Positions 8,802-20,246 are shown, counted from the first letter of the stretch. The stretch is 64,000 nucleotides of DNA from Arsukibacterium ikkense (GCF_000987775.1 NZ_LAHO01000003.1:248001-312000); one strand, 5' to 3'. The notes: generated by a model from the letters alone, not told the origin. Numbers and translations are program-made.

Positions 8802-9068
8802 ATGAAACTGATTAACCTGACGCGCCCGGATGTCAATATTGCAGAGCTGGCACTGATCTGCGACAGCACAGACACCCTGCTACTACGCCAGGATGCAGTC
8901 TATCTGGCCGCCCGCAACGATATCTGCTGGCCTTGCAGCATGATACTGGCACTCAGTTCGGATCTGATGGTGCGCCAGATCACGCCCATTGCTGGCATCA
9001 AGCCAATTACTGCTGAGAAATGGGTAGAACTCAGTGCCAATGCGTCGCAGGTACTGTTATGGCGCTAG
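8802..9068 (+). CDS. tusB: Sulfurtransferase complex subunit TusB (DsrH family)
   Basis: Third subunit of the TusBCD sulfur relay complex, 88 residues. The recognisable part is the LLLRQDAVYLA segment (LLLLQDGV in E. coli) followed by a short beta-rich body. The ATG directly follows the tusC stop with no intergenic base, and its 3' end overlaps the start of tusE. Similarity is lower than for its neighbours, as usual for this small subunit; the assignment leans on gene order. Confidence 0.88.
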   Translation: MKLINLTRPDVNIAELALICDSTDTLLLRQDAVYLAARNDICWPCSMILALSSDLMVRQITPIAGIKPITAEKWVELSANASQVLLWR

Positions 9069-9400
9069 CTTATATTACCGTAGCTGGTCAACCGCTGGCG
9101 CTGGATAAGCATGGCTATCTGGCTGACCTGAACCAGTGGCAACCGGCCGTAGCAGAGCATTTTGCCAAGCTGGAAAAAATAACCTTAACCACCGCCCACT
9201 GGGAAGTGATTCAGTTTGTCCGGGATTTTTATCAGGAATTTGGTACCTCACCCGCTATCCGGGTATTGGTCAAAGCTATGGCGCAGCAGCTGGGGCCAGA
9301 TAAAGGCAATAGCAAATATCTGTTTATGCTTTTTCCGCACGGTCCGGCGAAACAAGCAACCCGGCTGGCTGGCCTACCTAAACCCGCTCGTTGCTTGTAA
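9059..9400 (+). CDS. tusE: Sulfur relay protein TusE (DsrC family)
   Basis: Accepts sulfur from TusD and hands it to MnmA for s2U34 formation in tRNA. The DsrC/TusE-family signature is complete: HWEVIQFVRDFYQEF, TSPAIRVLVKAM, KGNSKYL and the flexible C-terminal arm GPAKQATRLAGLPKPARCL, whose penultimate cysteine carries the persulfide. I place the start at the ATG at 9059 (MALAYITVAGQ, 113 residues), overlapping the tusB stop by ten bases; a longer form from 9020 would overlap tusB needlessly. In E. coli tusE is apart from tusBCD, but here the four genes are contiguous. Confidence 0.94.
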   Translation: MALAYITVAGQPLALDKHGYLADLNQWQPAVAEHFAKLEKITLTTAHWEVIQFVRDFYQEFGTSPAIRVLVKAMAQQLGPDKGNSKYLFMLFPHGPAKQATRLAGLPKPARCL

Positions 9401-9414
9401 CCGTCACGAGCGGG
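9383..9414. terminator. Hairpin at the convergent tusE/serS ends
   Basis: A perfect 8-bp inverted repeat CCCGCTCG / CGAGCGGG (9383-9390, 9407-9414) with a 16-base loop spans the tusE stop. No clear T-run follows on either strand, so termination here is plausible but unproven. Confidence 0.4.
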
Positions 9415-9426
9415 AGAGTTACTACT

Positions 9427-10839
<1,413 letters not shown>

Positions 10840-12186
10840 TTATTCTTTATGGCGTTGCTGCGGGCTTTGCGCGTCCAGCTGGCGTAAGTAGCGCAACTTT
10901 TCAGCAAGTTGCTTTTCCATGCCTCTGTCTGATGGCTGATACAACCGCTTATCTGCCAGTTCAGCTGGTAAATAACTCTCGCCAGCAGCATAGGCTCCCG
11001 GTTCGTTATGGGCGTAACGATACCCTTCGCCATGGCCCAGTTGCTGTTGCAGTTTACTGGGGGCATTGCGCAGGTGCAGCGGTACCGGATAATCAGGCAG
11101 CTCTTCAGCGAGCTTGCGCATCTGCTTAAACGCGGTATATACCGCATTGCTTTTGGGCGCCAGCGCCAGATAGACTGCCGCCTGAGCAATAGCGCGCTCG
11201 CCCTCTGCCGGCCCTACCCGGTTAAAGGTATCCCAGGCATTCAGGGCCAGGGTTAATGCTCTGGGATCAGCATTACCAATATCTTCACTGGCAATCGCCA
11301 GTAAACGGCGGGCCACATATAATGGGTCGCCGCCGCCGGCTAAAATGCGGCAATACCAGTACAACGCCGCATCGGGATCTGAGCCTCTTACTGATTTATG
11401 AAATGCCGATATCAGGTCGTAGAACATATCGCCCTGATTATCAAAACCCGGTAGTTGTCGTGGCACTATCTGCTTAAGCAATGCACTGGTGATCACGCGG
11501 CTGGCAGCAGCATCTGCCATGCTAAGTTCTGCTGCCTGCTCCAGAATATTCAGTAATTTGCGGGCATCACCGTTAGCCAGTTGCAATAATAGCTGCTCGG
11601 CATCAGTTGCTATTGTTAACCCTAACAGCCCCAGGCCTGCTTTTTCATCGGTTAAAGCACGCTGCATTACCTGATGTAAATCGGCATCAGTCAGGGCTTT
11701 TAATACACATACCCTGGTGCGGGATAAAATCGCATTATTCAGAGCAAACGCTGGGTTTTCGGTAGTGGCACCAATAAAAATAATGGTGCCATCTTCAATA
11801 TAAGGTAAAAACGCGTCTTGTTGCGATTTGTTAAACCGATGCACTTCATCAACAAACAATAAGGTTCGCTGCTGATATTGTTGCTGGCGTTGCTGCGCAT
11901 CACTTATCGCCTGGCGTATATCTTTCACACCACTGGTGACCGCGGATAACTTTTGTAAGCTGGCATCGGCGTGGCTGGCAATCAGCTCAGCCAAGGTGGT
12001 TTTACCGGTACCCGGCGGGCCCCACAAAATAAGCGAATACACTTTACCGGCCAGTACGGCCTGATAAAGCGGTGTGCCCGGGCCCACCAGATGCTGCTGA
12101 CCAACATAGTCACTCAGGCTTAATGGTCGCAGGCGCGCGGCCAACGGCCGGATGTCATCACTGAAGTCGAGCGCTAAATTAGCCAT
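10840..12186 (-). CDS. rarA: Replication-associated recombination protein A (RarA/MgsA)
   Basis: AAA+ ATPase related to the clamp-loader/RuvB group that acts at stalled replication forks and interacts with SSB. Walker A GPPGTGKT lies at residues 56-63, Walker B ([10 protein letters not shown]) near 110 and the sensor 1 region (GATTENP) near 140, followed by the helical C-terminal MgsA tetramerisation domain. The length of 448 matches E. coli RarA (447). It starts five bases after the lolA stop, so the two are co-transcribed. Confidence 0.96.
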   Translation of the reverse strand: MANLALDFSDDIRPLAARLRPLSLSDYVGQQHLVGPGTPLYQAVLAGKVYSLILWGPPGTGKTTLAELIASHADASLQKLSAVTSGVKDIRQAISDAQQRQQQYQQRTLLFVDEVHRFNKSQQDAFLPYIEDGTIIFIGATTENPAFALNNAILSRTRVCVLKALTDADLHQVMQRALTDEKAGLGLLGLTIATDAEQLLLQLANGDARKLLNILEQAAELSMADAAASRVITSALLKQIVPRQLPGFDNQGDMFYDLISAFHKSVRGSDPDAALYWYCRILAGGGDPLYVARRLLAIASEDIGNADPRALTLALNAWDTFNRVGPAEGERAIAQAAVYLALAPKSNAVYTAFKQMRKLAEELPDYPVPLHLRNAPSKLQQQLGHGEGYRYAHNEPGAYAAGESYLPAELADKRLYQPSDRGMEKQLAEKLRYLRQLDAQSPQQRHKE

Positions 12187-12191
12187 AAACC

Positions 12192-12863
12192 TTAATGCTG
12201 ACGCTGATCATCGATATCGACACCATCCGGAATGCGAAATACAAACTGCTGATCATCAATCTCGGGGTTTAAGCTGGCACCTGTAAAGCGAAACACGCTT
12301 TGTTGCTGATTAATATCAATCACCGTCATTTCGCTCAGGCCATTTTTATTAAACGCCAGTACCAGTTGCTGCACCGGGTTATTGCTGTCAAGTGGATGAA
12401 TAATAAAGACCTCTTGCTGGGCAATCACCTGATATTGCTGCCATAAGGCCGGATCAGTGGTCGTCAGCAAGGCAAAAGCCGTTTGCCCTACCTGGGCTTT
12501 TGCATCATAGATGCTTACCTGCTCCAGCAATTCATTATAAAACCACAGGTTTTCACCATCGCTAACCAGTAAAACCGGCTCAGGTTCAATGCCTTCAAAC
12601 CTAAAGCGGGCTACTTTTTTCAGCAATAGCTTGCCCTCGCCTTGCTGCAATAACTGCTGCTGTTCGTCAAATACCTGCTGCTGATAGCGGGCAGAGAAAC
12701 TATCAATCCTGGCCAGTTCAGCCAGTAACTGCGCACTGCCATCAGGCGCGCTTAGCCGTTGTTGCTGGATCTGGTTTAAATGTGGGGCGAAATCCACGGT
12801 GGCCGGCTGCTGGGCCAGACTCAGATTACTGAACAATGCTACCAATAACGCCAGTTTTTTCAT
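12192..12863 (-). CDS. lolA: Outer-membrane lipoprotein carrier protein LolA
   Basis: Periplasmic chaperone that takes lipoproteins from LolCDE at the inner membrane to LolB at the outer membrane. A classical signal peptide ([18 protein letters not shown], cleavage near residue 18) precedes a beta-barrel domain containing the characteristic [12 protein letters not shown] and [22 protein letters not shown] stretches. The length of 223 is slightly above E. coli LolA (203). The ATG immediately follows the ftsK stop. Confidence 0.94.
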   Translation of the reverse strand: MKKLALLVALFSNLSLAQQPATVDFAPHLNQIQQQRLSAPDGSAQLLAELARIDSFSARYQQQVFDEQQQLLQQGEGKLLLKKVARFRFEGIEPEPVLLVSDGENLWFYNELLEQVSIYDAKAQVGQTAFALLTTTDPALWQQYQVIAQQEVFIIHPLDSNNPVQQLVLAFNKNGLSEMTVIDINQQQSVFRFTGASLNPEIDDQQFVFRIPDGVDIDDQRQH

Positions 12864-15338
12864 TTAATACCCTTTAGGTTGTGCCGGCACCATGACTTCA
12901 CGGTTACCATTATGGCCAGGACCACTGACCACCCCACTCATTTCCATTTGCTCTACCAACCGGGCAGCCCGGTTATAACCAATCCGGAACTTACGCTGAA
13001 CGCCAGACACTGAAGCACGACGACTCTCAATTACATGGGCCACTGCCTGGTCATACAACGGATCGGCTTCGCCATCATCACCTTCCAGGGTTTCACCTGG
13101 TAGCAGGCTTTCTTCACTGGTTTCACCGCTTAAAATCTCAGAGATATAATTGGGTTTACCGCGTTTTTTCCAGTCAGCTACAACCGCATGTACCTCATGG
13201 TCATCCACAAAGGCACCATGCACCCGGTTTGGCACGCCTGAGCCAGGTGGCAGGTATAACATATCGCCCTGCCCCAGCAAGCTCTCCGCGCCTTGCTGGT
13301 CGAGGATGGTTCTGGAGTCAATTTTCGATGACACCTGAAACGCGATCCGGGTGGGAATATTAGCTTTAATTAAGCCGGTTATCACATCAACCGACGGCCG
13401 TTGCGTTGCCAGAATTAAGTGGATGCCGGCTGCCCGGGCTTTTTGGGCAATGCGGGCAATCAGCTCTTCCACCTTTTTACCGACAATCATCATCATGTCG
13501 GCGAATTCATCAATTACCACAACTATTGCCGGTAGTTTTTCCAGTAACGGCACTTCGCTGCGCATATCGTCTGATGGCTTCCAAAGTGGATCTTTTAACG
13601 GTGTGCCGGCAGCAATCGCTTCTTTTACCTTAAGATTGTAACCTTTTAAATTACGCACCCCTAAGGCCGACATTAGTTTATAACGCCGCTCCATTTCCCC
13701 GACACACCAGCGCAAGCCATTGGCAGCGTCTTTCATATCGGTAACCACTTCGGTAAGCAAATGGGGAATGCCTTCGTAGATGGATAACTCGAGCATTTTC
13801 GGGTCAATCATTAAAAAACGCACATCATCCGGCGTAGACTTATACAGTAAGCTACAGATCATAACATTAACGCCAACTGACTTACCGGAGCCGGTGGTAC
13901 CGGCTACCAATAAATGTGGCATTTTTGCCAGATCAGCTACCACCGACTTACCGGCAATATCTTTACCTAATACCATGGTCAGCGCCGACTTCGACTCGGT
14001 AAAAATTTCATCGCCAATCACTTCTGATAACCGGACAATTTCCCGATGCTGATTAGGCAGCTCTAAACCGATAAATGACTTACCGGGGATGACTTCTACT
14101 ACCCGGACACTGATCGCGGATAACGAGCGGGCTAAGTCTTTTGCCAGGCCCGTTATTTTGCTGACTTTTACCCCAGGCGCTAAATCCAGCTCAAAACGGG
14201 TAACCACCGGGCCCGGATGCACACCAACAACCTGAGCTTCTACATTAAAATCAAGCAGCTTGGCTTCAACTAAGCGCGACACCCGCTCCAGATCCACCGG
14301 GTCAATTGGATTTTGTGCTTTGTCAGGACGGTCTAACAAGGCCAGTGACGGTAACTCTTCCAGGCTATGTTGCACTTCTTCGCTGTCGTCAGGCTCCTCT
14401 TCATCCGGAAATTGCATTAACGGGTCCAGTTGCTCTCTTGGCTCCAGTTGAGCCAGCGTTTTAGACACATGTTCACGATTGAGGGGCTCATCCACGGCAC
14501 TGAATGACAACTGCTCGTCTGCCAGTTGATCCAGGCTATAGTAAGATTTCGCTTCAGTTTTCGGATTCAGCGGCGTGATCGGCAGTGGCTCAGTTAATTT
14601 AGGCTCACTGAATAATGCAGGCTCAGCACGCTGCTTCGATGGCACAGGCTTAGGCGGCTGACTCAGCTGCAAAGGAGCAGGCTCTGCCGTTTCATATTCG
14701 TCGCTTTCCGGCGGTGCACTGCCAAAACGTTCAGACAGCCATGCCGGCAAGTTTACTATGCCCTGCCAGATTTTAAAGCAGGCGACTCCAAGGTAGTCGG
14801 CCACCGTTAACCAGGAAATGCCGGTCATCAAGGTAAGGCCAGTGGCAAAGCCGGCCAGTAATAATAAACTGGTACCAATAAAATTAAAGGACGGGAGTAA
14901 TAGCGTACTGGTGATATCGCCAACAGCCCCGCCTGAAGAAAAGTAATAAATATCATTAAAATTCATGCTGCTGATAGCGGTTGCACACACCAGAGTTAAC
15001 ACCAGACCAATCAGGCGCAGGCCCAGAATAAGATAATCCAACGCAAACACATCGTGATAGCGTTTAAACAGTAAATAGCCCAACACGGCAATCAGAAAAG
15101 GCACCAGATAAGCAATCCAGCCAAAACTAAACAGCAAGATATCGGCCACCCGGGCGCCAATACGACCGGCATAGTTATTAACAGACGTCTGATAACCTGT
15201 TTGTGACCAGCTTGGGTCGGCCGGGTCAAACGACAACAATGCTAACAGCAGGAACAACGCCAGGGCCGAGAACAGGATTAAACCAACTTCGAGCAAGCGT
15301 TGTACGCCATTTAACGGAAATAATAGTTTGCTTTGCAA
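12864..15338 (-). CDS. ftsK: DNA translocase FtsK
   Basis: Septal DNA pump that aligns chromosome ends and activates XerCD at dif. About four to five N-terminal membrane segments (residues 15-190) are followed by a short acidic, proline/glutamate-rich linker (about 200-340), a RecA-like motor with Walker A GTTGSGKS and Walker B-type [12 protein letters not shown], and a C-terminal winged-helix gamma domain ([20 protein letters not shown]) that reads KOPS. At 824 residues the linker is much shorter than in E. coli FtsK (1329). The start is TTG at 15338 with GAGG about eight bases upstream. Confidence 0.97.
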   Translation of the reverse strand: MQSKLLFPLNGVQRLLEVGLILFSALALFLLLALLSFDPADPSWSQTGYQTSVNNYAGRIGARVADILLFSFGWIAYLVPFLIAVLGYLLFKRYHDVFALDYLILGLRLIGLVLTLVCATAISSMNFNDIYYFSSGGAVGDITSTLLLPSFNFIGTSLLLLAGFATGLTLMTGISWLTVADYLGVACFKIWQGIVNLPAWLSERFGSAPPESDEYETAEPAPLQLSQPPKPVPSKQRAEPALFSEPKLTEPLPITPLNPKTEAKSYYSLDQLADEQLSFSAVDEPLNREHVSKTLAQLEPREQLDPLMQFPDEEEPDDSEEVQHSLEELPSLALLDRPDKAQNPIDPVDLERVSRLVEAKLLDFNVEAQVVGVHPGPVVTRFELDLAPGVKVSKITGLAKDLARSLSAISVRVVEVIPGKSFIGLELPNQHREIVRLSEVIGDEIFTESKSALTMVLGKDIAGKSVVADLAKMPHLLVAGTTGSGKSVGVNVMICSLLYKSTPDDVRFLMIDPKMLELSIYEGIPHLLTEVVTDMKDAANGLRWCVGEMERRYKLMSALGVRNLKGYNLKVKEAIAAGTPLKDPLWKPSDDMRSEVPLLEKLPAIVVVIDEFADMMMIVGKKVEELIARIAQKARAAGIHLILATQRPSVDVITGLIKANIPTRIAFQVSSKIDSRTILDQQGAESLLGQGDMLYLPPGSGVPNRVHGAFVDDHEVHAVVADWKKRGKPNYISEILSGETSEESLLPGETLEGDDGEADPLYDQAVAHVIESRRASVSGVQRKFRIGYNRAARLVEQMEMSGVVSGPGHNGNREVMVPAQPKGY

Positions 15339-15504
15339 ATGATGGGCCTCATTATTTTTATTCTGTCTGCGCAGACCTTGCTACCATACCAGAGCCAGCA
15401 AAAAAGTGCATCAGTGCCTTTATACAACAAGCCTGCAGCAAAGCGATGCCAGTAGCAGACTAAGCCTAATACAGTGAAGATTAACCGCGGCTTTATCGGC
15501 TGAT

Positions 15505-15993
15505 TCATTGCGACATCGCGACAAAACTACTTTGTTTTACTTCTTCCATCACCACATAAGTGCGGCTTTCCCGCACACTTGGCAATCTGAGCAGGGTTTC
15601 CCCTAAAAGTTCACGATAGGCAGCCATATTGGCCACCCGGGTTTTCAGCAGAAAATCGAAGCTGCCAGATACCAGATGACATTCCTGAATTTCTGCCAGT
15701 TTTTGCACTGCTTTGCTAAACTCATCAAAGTCTTCCGGTGAAGTTTTACTTAAGGTAATTTCAACAAAGACCAACAGGGCCGCCCCTACTTTATGAGGGT
15801 CAACCTGAGCGGTGTAGCCTATGATATACCCTTCTGCTTCAAGTTTGCGCACCCGCTCCAGGCACGGTGTCGGGCTTAAGCCAACCCGGCGGGCTAACTC
15901 AACATTCGCCAGGCGGCCATCGTGCTGCAGTTCGGTCAGTATTTTACGGTCAATACGGTCTAACTTCTTGATGCTCTTACTTAAAGAGTACAT
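15505..15993 (-). CDS. lrp: Leucine-responsive regulatory protein Lrp
   Basis: Global feast/famine regulator of amino-acid metabolism. An N-terminal helix-turn-helix (LDRIDRKILTELQHDGRL, then VELARRVGLSPTPCLERV) precedes the RAM/AsnC ligand-binding domain (LLVFVEITL, IQECHLVSGSFDFLLKTRV, ETLLRLPSVRESRTYVVMEE). It is very close to E. coli Lrp, and its position next to ftsK is conserved. I prefer the ATG at 15993 (162 residues) over an upstream GTG at 16008, because it matches the E. coli N-terminal length. It is divergent from alanine dehydrogenase, a likely Lrp target. Confidence 0.95.
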   Translation of the reverse strand: MYSLSKSIKKLDRIDRKILTELQHDGRLANVELARRVGLSPTPCLERVRKLEAEGYIIGYTAQVDPHKVGAALLVFVEITLSKTSPEDFDEFSKAVQKLAEIQECHLVSGSFDFLLKTRVANMAAYRELLGETLLRLPSVRESRTYVVMEEVKQSSFVAMSQ

Positions 15994-16128
15994 AACAGTG
16001 AAAACCACCTATTTTTAAATTTAAACAGGATTTTGCACTAAGCCAAGGCATTAAAACAAGCATTAATTCTGTATTTTACGCTGTATACTGCGCACAAATT
16101 TTACCTCTAACCAACAGGGCGGAATATT

Positions 16129-17250
16129 ATGATAATCGGCATTCCAAAAGAAATAAAAAACCATGAATACCGGGTAGGTATGACACCAGCCAGCGTGCGC
16201 GAATTAATCGGCCATGGCCACAGTGTTTATGTTGAGCACAATGCCGGGATTGGCATTGGTTTTACTGATGAAGACTATACCGACACCGGTGCAGTGGTAC
16301 TGGCGACCGCAGCAGAAGTGTTTGCCAAAGCTGAAATGATTGTTAAGGTAAAGGAGCCACAAGCGGTTGAGCGCGCACTGCTGCGTGAGGGCCAGATCCT
16401 GTTTACTTATCTGCACCTGGCACCGGATTTACCGCAAACTGAAGATTTAATTAAATCGAAAGCCGTTTGTATAGCCTATGAAACCGTCACTGATAGTAAA
16501 GGTGGCTTACCACTGCTGGCGCCGATGTCTGAAGTGGCTGGGCGCATGTCGATTCAGGCCGGTGCGCGTGCCCTGGAAAAATCTTGTGGTGGCCGCGGTG
16601 TGTTATTAGGCGGAGTGCCAGGCGTGGCGCCAGCCAAAGTAGTCATTATCGGTGGTGGTATGGTGGGTACTAACGCTGCGCAAATGGCGGTAGGCTTAGG
16701 TGCCGATGTGTCAGTGCTGGATCGCAATGTTGACGTACTGCGCCGGATTAATGCTCAGTTTAATGGTGCAGTAAAAGCTATTTACTCAACCGCTGCCGCG
16801 CTGGAGCAGGAAGTACTGGCCGCTGACTTAGTGATTGGTGGCGTGTTGGTGCCTGGTGCAGCCGCGCCTAAGCTGATTACTGCTGAGCATATCAAACGCA
16901 TGAAACCTGGTTCTGCCATTGTAGATGTCGCCATTGATCAGGGTGGCTGTGTTGCAACGTCGAAGCCAACCACTCATGCCGATCCAACTTATATTGTTGA
17001 TGAAGTAGTACACTACTGTGTAGCCAATATGCCAGGAGCGGTACCTCGTACTTCTACTTTTGCCTTAAATAACGCTACCCTGCCCTTTATCATTCGCCTG
17101 GCAAACAAAGGCTACAAGCAGGCGTTGCTTGATGACAAACATTTACTGGCAGGCTTAAACGTTTACCACGGTAAAGTGACTAATCAGGGCGTAGCCGATG
17201 CGCTGGGCTTTACTTATGTTGCACCAGAGCAGGCAATTGCGAATAAATAA
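16129..17250 (+). CDS. ald: Alanine dehydrogenase
   Basis: Catalyses reversible NAD+-dependent deamination of L-alanine to pyruvate and ammonium. The N-terminal half ([21 protein letters not shown], with the substrate-binding Arg and Lys of this family) is followed by a Rossmann domain with [20 protein letters not shown] near residue 177, the conserved HADPTY segment, and [17 protein letters not shown] near residue 300. The length of 373 is typical. The ribosome site AGGGCGGA precedes the ATG. The divergent lrp gene suggests Lrp control in response to alanine or leucine, as known for Ald in several bacteria; a strong intrinsic terminator follows. Confidence 0.96.
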   Translation: MIIGIPKEIKNHEYRVGMTPASVRELIGHGHSVYVEHNAGIGIGFTDEDYTDTGAVVLATAAEVFAKAEMIVKVKEPQAVERALLREGQILFTYLHLAPDLPQTEDLIKSKAVCIAYETVTDSKGGLPLLAPMSEVAGRMSIQAGARALEKSCGGRGVLLGGVPGVAPAKVVIIGGGMVGTNAAQMAVGLGADVSVLDRNVDVLRRINAQFNGAVKAIYSTAAALEQEVLAADLVIGGVLVPGAAAPKLITAEHIKRMKPGSAIVDVAIDQGGCVATSKPTTHADPTYIVDEVVHYCVANMPGAVPRTSTFALNNATLPFIIRLANKGYKQALLDDKHLLAGLNVYHGKVTNQGVADALGFTYVAPEQAIANK

Positions 17251-17278
17251 GCCAGGGTAAAAACTGCTTTCCTCTGTT

Positions 17279-17313
17279 AAAAAACCGGCTTTTGGCCGGT
17301 TTTTTGTTTTTTT
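17279..17313 (+). terminator. Rho-independent terminator of ald
   Basis: The stem AAAACCGGC / GCCGGTTTT-type (AAAACCGG CTTTT GGCCGGTTTT) is followed by a long T-run interrupted by one G. It lies 30 bases after the ald stop. Confidence 0.85.
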
Positions 17314-17365
17314 GATCAATTAATTTCGTTATTTTAATAATAAAGCTATACATCCAGCTCAGACC

Positions 17366-17556
17366 TGTTATATTGCTCCCCGGCCTGTAAAGCAGACCTA
17401 TGTAACAAAATGTTTTTGAAAACTTCGCTACACAGCTTCATAGTAAGTCATGTCCCTGAAGATTCACGCACGTTTGCCCGCATAAGTAAATTTAACAGTC
17501 AGGCTAACAGCGCATTAAGCGTAATTTAGTTTCATTAAAATTTTTAGGAGTCATTC
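17366..17556 (+). promoter_or_regulatory. Probable promoter and long leader of the cold-shock gene
   Basis: The 306-base gap after ald holds the ald terminator and then an extended -10 element, TGTTATATT (17366-17374), preceded by AT-rich DNA. A start near 17382 would give a leader of about 175 bases, similar in length to the E. coli cspA leader (about 160 bases), which acts as an RNA thermosensor. The ribosome site TAGGAG lies just before the ATG. I see no exact cold-box match, so the leader's role is inferred from length and context. Confidence 0.4.
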
Positions 17557-17766
17557 ATGGCTAAAGTAACTGGTGTAGTAAAGTGGTTCAACGCAGATAA
17601 AGGTTTCGGTTTCATTACTCAGGATAATGGCGGCGCTGACGCGTTCGTTCACTTCCGTGCAATTATGTCTGAAGGTTACAAAACCTTAAACGAAGGTCAG
17701 CGCGTTGCTTTCGAAATTGAACAAGGCCAGAAAGGCCCTCAAGCTGCTAACGTAACTGTACTTTAA
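17557..17766 (+). CDS. CspA-family cold shock protein
   Basis: A 69-residue single-stranded nucleic-acid-binding beta-barrel that melts RNA secondary structure. RNP1 (KGFGFIT, residues 15-21) and RNP2 (AFVHF, 29-33) are intact, and KWFNADKG and [10 protein letters not shown] match CspA. One small difference is FVHFRAI where CspA has FVHFSAI. The long untranslated leader suggests cold-regulated expression, but several paralogues usually exist in such genomes, so the exact csp letter cannot be assigned. Confidence 0.95.
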   Translation: MAKVTGVVKWFNADKGFGFITQDNGGADAFVHFRAIMSEGYKTLNEGQRVAFEIEQGQKGPQAANVTVL

Positions 17767-17788
17767 TAGTAACGTTCGCTCAGTTTAA

Positions 17789-17820
17789 AAAAGCGGCCGT
17801 TTTAACGGCCGTTTTTTATT
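17789..17820 (+). terminator. Terminator of the cold-shock gene
   Basis: The stem GGCCGTT / AACGGCC (17794-17800 and 17804-17810) is preceded by A residues and followed by six T residues. Confidence 0.85.
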
Positions 17821-17847
17821 AGCTGACGTTTTAAGGCTAGCTGCCTT

Positions 17848-17886
17848 AGTAATAAAAAAACCGCAAAATGCGGCTTTTTTATTGCT
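17848..17886. terminator. Terminator of the long GAPDH gene (probably bidirectional)
   Basis: The stem CCGCA / TGCGG (17861-17865, 17869-17873) is flanked by seven A residues on one side and six T residues on the other, so it can work in both directions. It lies just beyond the stop of the minus-strand GAPDH gene. Confidence 0.8.
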
Positions 17887-17900
17887 AAGTAACCATACTG

Positions 17901-19361
17901 CTAGTTAGCGATTGGCGCTACCGGCAACGTGGGGTATTTAATGCCCGCCATATCGTTCATAACCCGGATAACCTGGGTGCTGTAACCAAACTCGTTATCA
18001 TACCAAACATACAGCACGCAGCGGTCACCATCGACGATAGTGGCTTGCGAGTCAACCACACCGGCGTAGCGTGAACCGACTAAATCAGACGACACTATTT
18101 CAGTAGAACTGGTGTAATCAATTTGATCCTGTAGTTCAGAGAATAACGAAGTGCGCTGCAAAAAGGCATTCAGCTCTTCACGGCTGGTTTCTTTATTCAG
18201 GTTTAATGACAGAATCGCCATAGATACATTGGGTGTTGGCACCCGGATAGCATTGCCGGTAAGTTTACCTTTCAGCTCAGGTAATGCCTTAGCAACGGCA
18301 CTGGCAGCACCGGTAGAGGTAATAACCATATTCAGTGGCGCAGCACGCCCCCGCCGTTCAGCTTTATGAAAGTTATCAATCAGGTTTTGATCGTTAGTAT
18401 AAGAGTGCACGGTTTCAACATGACCATTGCGAATGCCAAATTCGTCGTTCAGCGCCTTTAAAACCGGAGTAATGGCATTGGTGGTGCAGCTGGCTGCCGA
18501 CACAAACTTGTGCTCTGGTAATATCATATGCTGGTTCACACCATACACAATATTAGGCACCTCACCTTTTGCCGGTGCTGTTAACAGCACTTTAGCCGTA
18601 CCTTTGCTCTTAAAATGAATGGCTAATTCAGTATCGTCTTTCCAAATGCCGGTGTTGTCCACTACCAGAGCGTTGTCGATACCGTAGGCCGTGTAATCCA
18701 CCAGCTCTGGTGAACTGGCATAAATTACCTTGATAAAAGTACCGTTAGCCTTAATGCCCTGATTCTCTTCATCCACGGTAATGCTACCGTTAAAAGGGCC
18801 ATGAATAGAGTCACGACGCAACAGACTGGCACGTTTTTCCAGATCACCTTTTTTACCGCCACGCACCACTATCGCTTTTAAGCGCAGTTTACTGCTGGGG
18901 CCTGAACGCTCCAGCATCAGCCGGGCCAGTAACCGACCAATCCGGCCAAAACCATACAGCACAACGTCAACAGGGGTGGTTAGATCTTCATGATCAAGAA
19001 TATCGGCCAGCTCTCGCGCCAAGTACTGCTCCAGGCTTAAACCGGCGCCAGAGTCTTTAAACAAAAAGCCATATGCCAGCTTACCAATATCGACCCGGCC
19101 CGGCGCCAGGTTCATTTTACTTATCGCTTCCAGCACCGGAAAACTCTCGCGCAGCCGCAGTTTATCGCCTTCAAAGCGCTCTACCGTTTTGTGCGCTTTG
19201 ATAATATCGATAGTAGTGGCATTAACCAGCGGGCGGCCATATACCACCACCTCAATTCCTTTGTTACGATACAGCCGACCAATGATCGGCTGCATATTTT
19301 CGGCGTATTCCTGGCGCTCCTGCCAGCTTTTCTGGTACTGCTCTGCGTGTGATAGGGTCAT
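17901..19361 (-). CDS. Long-form glyceraldehyde-3-phosphate dehydrogenase
   Basis: A GAPDH of 486 residues with an N-terminal extension of about 130 residues before the Rossmann fold (GFGRIGR at 137-143). The catalytic Cys292 is in SAASCTTNAITP; the expected histidine is in VETVHSYTNDQ, and the C-terminus holds WYDNEFGYSTQV. Pseudomonads carry a similar long paralogue (annotated gap-2 type) beside their shorter GAPDH. The extension has no motif I recognise. Direction (glycolytic or gluconeogenic) and cofactor cannot be decided here. A shorter classical GAPDH lies at 44942. Confidence 0.9.
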   Translation of the reverse strand: MTLSHAEQYQKSWQERQEYAENMQPIIGRLYRNKGIEVVVYGRPLVNATTIDIIKAHKTVERFEGDKLRLRESFPVLEAISKMNLAPGRVDIGKLAYGFLFKDSGAGLSLEQYLARELADILDHEDLTTPVDVVLYGFGRIGRLLARLMLERSGPSSKLRLKAIVVRGGKKGDLEKRASLLRRDSIHGPFNGSITVDEENQGIKANGTFIKVIYASSPELVDYTAYGIDNALVVDNTGIWKDDTELAIHFKSKGTAKVLLTAPAKGEVPNIVYGVNQHMILPEHKFVSAASCTTNAITPVLKALNDEFGIRNGHVETVHSYTNDQNLIDNFHKAERRGRAAPLNMVITSTGAASAVAKALPELKGKLTGNAIRVPTPNVSMAILSLNLNKETSREELNAFLQRTSLFSELQDQIDYTSSTEIVSSDLVGSRYAGVVDSQATIVDGDRCVLYVWYDNEFGYSTQVIRVMNDMAGIKYPTLPVAPIAN

Positions 19362-19492
19362 GTGTCGGCCTTTTACTTCAAGAAAATGAATTAATCGGAG
19401 CCTCGTGCTGCTTTGTAGGGTACAGCTTGTTTACGAAAGGCGGCACATTGTAATAGATCTTGAAACCTTACCACAACCATTACAGGTCAATT

Positions 19493-19882
19493 TCAGGTTT
19501 TTGTTATGTGCTGAAAGGTTAAACTCACCGAGTTAACACAATAGCGTTGGCCGGTTGGCTTGGGGCCATCGTCAAATACATGGCCAAGATGGGCGTCACA
19601 ACTGCTACACAGAATTTCAGTACGCTGCATACCATGGCTGGTATCGCTATGGTATTTGACCTTGCCTTCTAATGCCTGATAAAAACTGGGCCAGCCGCAA
19701 CCGGCGTCAAATTTTGTATCGGAGGAAAACAGCACTGCGCCACAACAAACACAATGGTAAGTACCGTCTGCAGTATGGTGCAACAACTTACCAGTAAAGG
19801 GGTACTCGGTGCCTTTTAGCCGGGTTACCCGGTATTGCTCATCCGTTAAACGTTGTTGCCACTGTTGCTCAGTTAACTTCAT
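19493..19882 (-). CDS. msrB: Peptide methionine (R)-S-oxide reductase
   Basis: Reduces the R-epimer of methionine sulfoxide in proteins. From the ATG at 19882 (129 residues) the zinc-binding cysteines are C44/C47 (CVCC) and C92/C95 (CSSC), and the catalytic cysteine is C115 in [15 protein letters not shown] and [12 protein letters not shown] are family hallmarks. I choose 19882 because GGAAGG sits five bases before it; an ATG at 19915 adds 11 residues without a ribosome site. It is a single-domain enzyme, not fused to MsrA. Confidence 0.96.
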   Translation of the reverse strand: MKLTEQQWQQRLTDEQYRVTRLKGTEYPFTGKLLHHTADGTYHCVCCGAVLFSSDTKFDAGCGWPSFYQALEGKVKYHSDTSHGMQRTEILCSSCDAHLGHVFDDGPKPTGQRYCVNSVSLTFQHITKT

Positions 19883-20063
19883 AATACCTTCCGGCTGACG
19901 ATAGCATAGGATCATTACACTACTCTTGTTGCACTACAAGCTTAGCGTTATTGTGGCATTTTGCCGTTTATTTCAGAAAAATGCCGTTTGTCATAAAAGG
20001 CCCCTTTTCCAGACAGAGGTCATACACTGAGTTGGCGTTACCGACAATTCAACACAGATGATT

Positions 20064-20246
20064 ATGCGTAAAACACTATTTTGGTTCACCCTGGTACTTG
20101 GCTTATTGCTGGTGTCGCCACTGCATGCTGAGCCATTAACCGGGAAATGGCGCGGTAAGTTACAAATTAGCCCACAAGACGCCTTAATTCTCTATCAAGC
20201 TATAATCGGCACAGATATTGCTGCTAATATTGCTGTGACAGGGTAA
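20064..20246 (+). CDS. Short exported hypothetical peptide, possibly a gene remnant
   Basis: About 60 residues from the ATG at 20064 (MRKTLFWFTLVL). It has a clear signal peptide with a likely cleavage after HAEP, followed by only about 37 residues (LTGKWRGKLQISPQDAL and so on). The mature start resembles the first strand of larger exported beta-rich proteins or hydrolases, so this may be the surviving 5' end of a longer gene. The following 90 bases do not continue a recognisable protein in any frame. It may also be a genuine small periplasmic peptide. Confidence 0.35.
   Translation: MRKTLFWFTLVLGLLLVSPLHAEPLTGKWRGKLQISPQDALILYQAIIGTDIAANIAVTG

Noticed and set aside
8098-9400. Interpretation of tusDCBE as a dissimilatory dsrEFH-dsrC locus
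   Set aside because: No dsrAB, dsrMKJOP or sulfite-handling genes are present, and the sequences fit the tRNA-thiolation proteins of E. coli closely.
19362-19492. HexR-like half-sites upstream of the long GAPDH
   Set aside because: TGTAAT and ATTACA occur but about 24 bases apart, not in the 15-bp palindromic arrangement.
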